From IMG/VR virus record IMGVR_UViG_3300017782_000273, positions 1 to 21,350 of that record: DNA of 21,350 nucleotides, one strand, 5' to 3'. A model generated the notes under the pieces. It made no database searches. It had not been told where the DNA came from and was given only the letters and a program-made list of their open reading frames with translations. Below are positions 20,253-21,350 of the stretch, piece after piece (positions within the stretch are counted from its first letter, which is position 1; the number at the start of each line of letters is the position of its first letter). Origin of the DNA: a virus. Both the position numbers and the translations under genes were made by a program.

Positions 20253-21086
20253 CTATTTCTTATCAGAACTTTCTTTATTGTGTGCTTCAACAGATTTTTC
20301 CCACTGACCCTGATTTTGTCTAGTAAAGGAAGGATTCATATGATTCATTTCAAGTATGTCATCTCTAATATTTTGATTACGTTTTTCAATGTTAATAATT
20401 CTTACAAATGAATTAGTAACCGCCGCCGTGTAATAAGCAAACGGGTTATTAGATTTTGATTCATCGAATTGCAAACCAATCTGTGTTAGTTGGAGTATTG
20501 CTTGACCTTTCATCTCGTCATTATAAGTGTAACCTCTAACGTTACCTCTTGTTGCATAACGTTCACAAAGCTTCATCCACATCAAAGCCAACTTGTTTGT
20601 AGCTTGTCCGTGTGCCTTGTTAAATGATCCGTTCTCCATTCCGCCTTCCCAATGGCTTTTACCAACCAATACTAGGTTATCCTTGTCATCAAACTTGTAA
20701 TGCACAAATGGTGGAAAATTAAGTTTTGTTTTGGTATCTGCTATCGTTTTAGGATTTTTCTTCCTACCTTTTTCTTCTGGAACGTGATCATACGTCATAA
20801 CTCTAAATATAACGTTGGTTTTAGCAATCTTTTTGTAGTCTACAGCACATTCGGCCTGCTTAACTTTCTCGCCGGCTTCCTTCCTTGCTTCATATTCCTT
20901 CAAACCAAGCCGTTTCGCCTGGTTTCTTTTAGCTTCTGCTATAGTTCTTATATTAATTTTGTCAACACTAGGTAAAATAATATCATATTGTGCATAATCG
21001 TCATCCGTATAACTGCAAAATGTGTTTTTGGACCTGTGTATTTCTTTCAGTATATCTCTATTGTTAAGATAGTTCACTCTTTTCAT
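20253..21086 (-). CDS. 55: Late-transcription sigma factor (T4 gp55-like)
   Basis: This 277-residue protein is the sigma-family factor that directs host RNA polymerase to late promoters. The conserved part is residues ~160-260: 'LALMWMKLCERYATRGNVRGY', 'EMKGQAILQLTQIGLQFDES', 'NNPFAYYTAAVTNSFVRIIN' and the ending 'NPSFTRQ'. This is the pattern of gp55 of marine T4-like phages. T4 gp55 has 185 residues; about 150 extra residues precede the conserved part here, charged and without recognised domain. GGAG lies 9 bases before the ATG. A near-consensus sigma70 promoter drives it. Its probable targets (CATAAATA/TATAAATA boxes) occur throughout the window. Confidence 0.93.
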   Translation of the reverse strand: MKRVNYLNNRDILKEIHRSKNTFCSYTDDDYAQYDIILPSVDKINIRTIAEAKRNQAKRLGLKEYEARKEAGEKVKQAECAVDYKKIAKTNVIFRVMTYDHVPEEKGRKKNPKTIADTKTKLNFPPFVHYKFDDKDNLVLVGKSHWEGGMENGSFNKAHGQATNKLALMWMKLCERYATRGNVRGYTYNDEMKGQAILQLTQIGLQFDESKSNNPFAYYTAAVTNSFVRIINIEKRNQNIRDDILEMNHMNPSFTRQNQGQWEKSVEAHNKESSDKK

Positions 21087-21118
21087 ATTTGTTTACTCCA
21101 AACCTTAAATAATACATT

Positions 21119-21147
21119 ATTATAAACTACGTAGTTAAAAAAGTCAA
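21119..21147 (-). promoter_or_regulatory. Strong sigma70-type promoter of the gp55 gene, with palindrome in the spacer
   Basis: On the minus strand, TTGACT (21147-21142) and a perfect TATAAT (21124-21119) have a 17-base spacer. The spacer contains AACTACGTAGTT (21125-21136), a perfect 12-bp palindrome directly against the -10 box. A repressor bound there would block the polymerase. Confidence 0.87.
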
Positions 21148-21154
21148 CTAAATA
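21147..21154 (+). promoter_or_regulatory. Candidate late promoter (ACTAAATA) for the gene at 21174
   Basis: ACTAAATA predicts a start near 21160, leaving a 14-base leader that holds the GAGG ribosome binding site. It shares one base with the -35 box of the divergent gp55 promoter. The same octamer precedes the riboswitch at 84-77. Confidence 0.42.
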
Positions 21155-21173
21155 CTTGTAGAGGTTAACCAAA

Positions 21174-21350
21174 ATGGCAGGAACAACATTTAGAGACGGT
21201 AAAATAGGCAAAGAGCATATAGTTCGTGCAGACGGCATGACCGACCGCGAACGTGCAATGGGATTCGATATGACTAACCATGGTGACATGGGTTCTAGTC
21301 CTATAGACTCAGGAGCCGCAAAAGGCAATTTCTCAATGCCGGAGTTAGAC
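21174..21350 (+). CDS. Start of an unknown plus-strand gene, truncated by the right edge
   Basis: An ATG with GAGG 9 bases upstream opens a frame that runs to the window end (59 codons). It begins MAGTTFRDGKIGKEHIVRAD and continues with Met/Asp/Gly-rich sequence ('GFDMTNHGDMGSSP'). The reverse strand is also open here but has no credible ribosome binding site or protein-like sequence. The family is not recognised. A virion role is suggested only by the late-type box upstream. Confidence 0.72.
   Translation, partial: MAGTTFRDGKIGKEHIVRADGMTDRERAMGFDMTNHGDMGSSPIDSGAAKGNFSMPELD

Noticed and set aside
21083-21328. 81-codon minus-strand frame at the right edge
   Set aside because: It lies opposite a plus-strand frame with a good Shine-Dalgarno box and runs over the gp55 promoter; it has no credible start.

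Overview
This AT-rich window is part of the genome of a T4-like contractile-tailed phage, most likely a marine one (SAR11- or cyanophage-type relative). The evidence is a T4-type head module in canonical order on the minus strand (portal gp20, prohead core protein, protease gp21, scaffold gp22, major capsid gp23), a gp26-like baseplate/tail protein, the Mre11/Rad50-type pair gp47/gp46, and the late sigma factor gp55. No photosynthesis gene is visible, so the host cannot be named from the sequence.

Layout. Positions 1-112: on the minus strand, downstream of gp23, a UUCG-loop terminator, an ACTAAATA late-promoter-like box and a close match to a glutamine riboswitch lead into a gene beyond the left edge. 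149-9581 (minus): capsid gene, scaffold, protease, a very acidic gp67-like core protein, a sugar-transfer/MptE-like enzyme, a small unknown protein, portal, and an 886-residue tape-measure-like protein. 9654-11697: an accessory island with an unknown protein carrying a Cys-Pro-Phe motif, an amidinotransferase (pentein) and a 2-oxoglutarate/Fe(II) oxygenase. 11778-12871 (plus): a gp26-like gene with a strong candidate programmed -1 frameshift (tandem slippery sites, 5-nt spacer, H-type pseudoknot) that would add 76 residues. 12868-16015 (minus): two low-complexity virion proteins whose N-termini resemble T4 capsid-targeting sequences. 16081-16773: a 64-residue gene, then about 500 bases packed with inverted repeats and two possible microproteins. 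16774-21086 (minus): a GIY-YIG-like nuclease, a small basic protein, gp46, gp47 and gp55. 21174 to the right edge: start of a plus-strand gene.

Regulation can be partly read. The octamer CATAAATA/TATAAATA (T4 late -10 consensus TATAAATA), with an ACTAAATA variant, stands at the right distance before structural genes and is a divergent pair at 9608-9642. The replication/late-sigma genes instead have sigma70-type promoters (TTGACT, 17-base spacer, TACAAT or TATAAT), each with an inverted repeat inside the spacer. The window therefore carries both the late sigma factor and a set of its likely targets.

The best candidates for undescribed biology are the frameshift in the gp26-like gene, the phage-borne glutamine riboswitch with its own late promoter, the structured region 16284-16744, leaderless late transcripts, and the amidinotransferase/oxygenase island.
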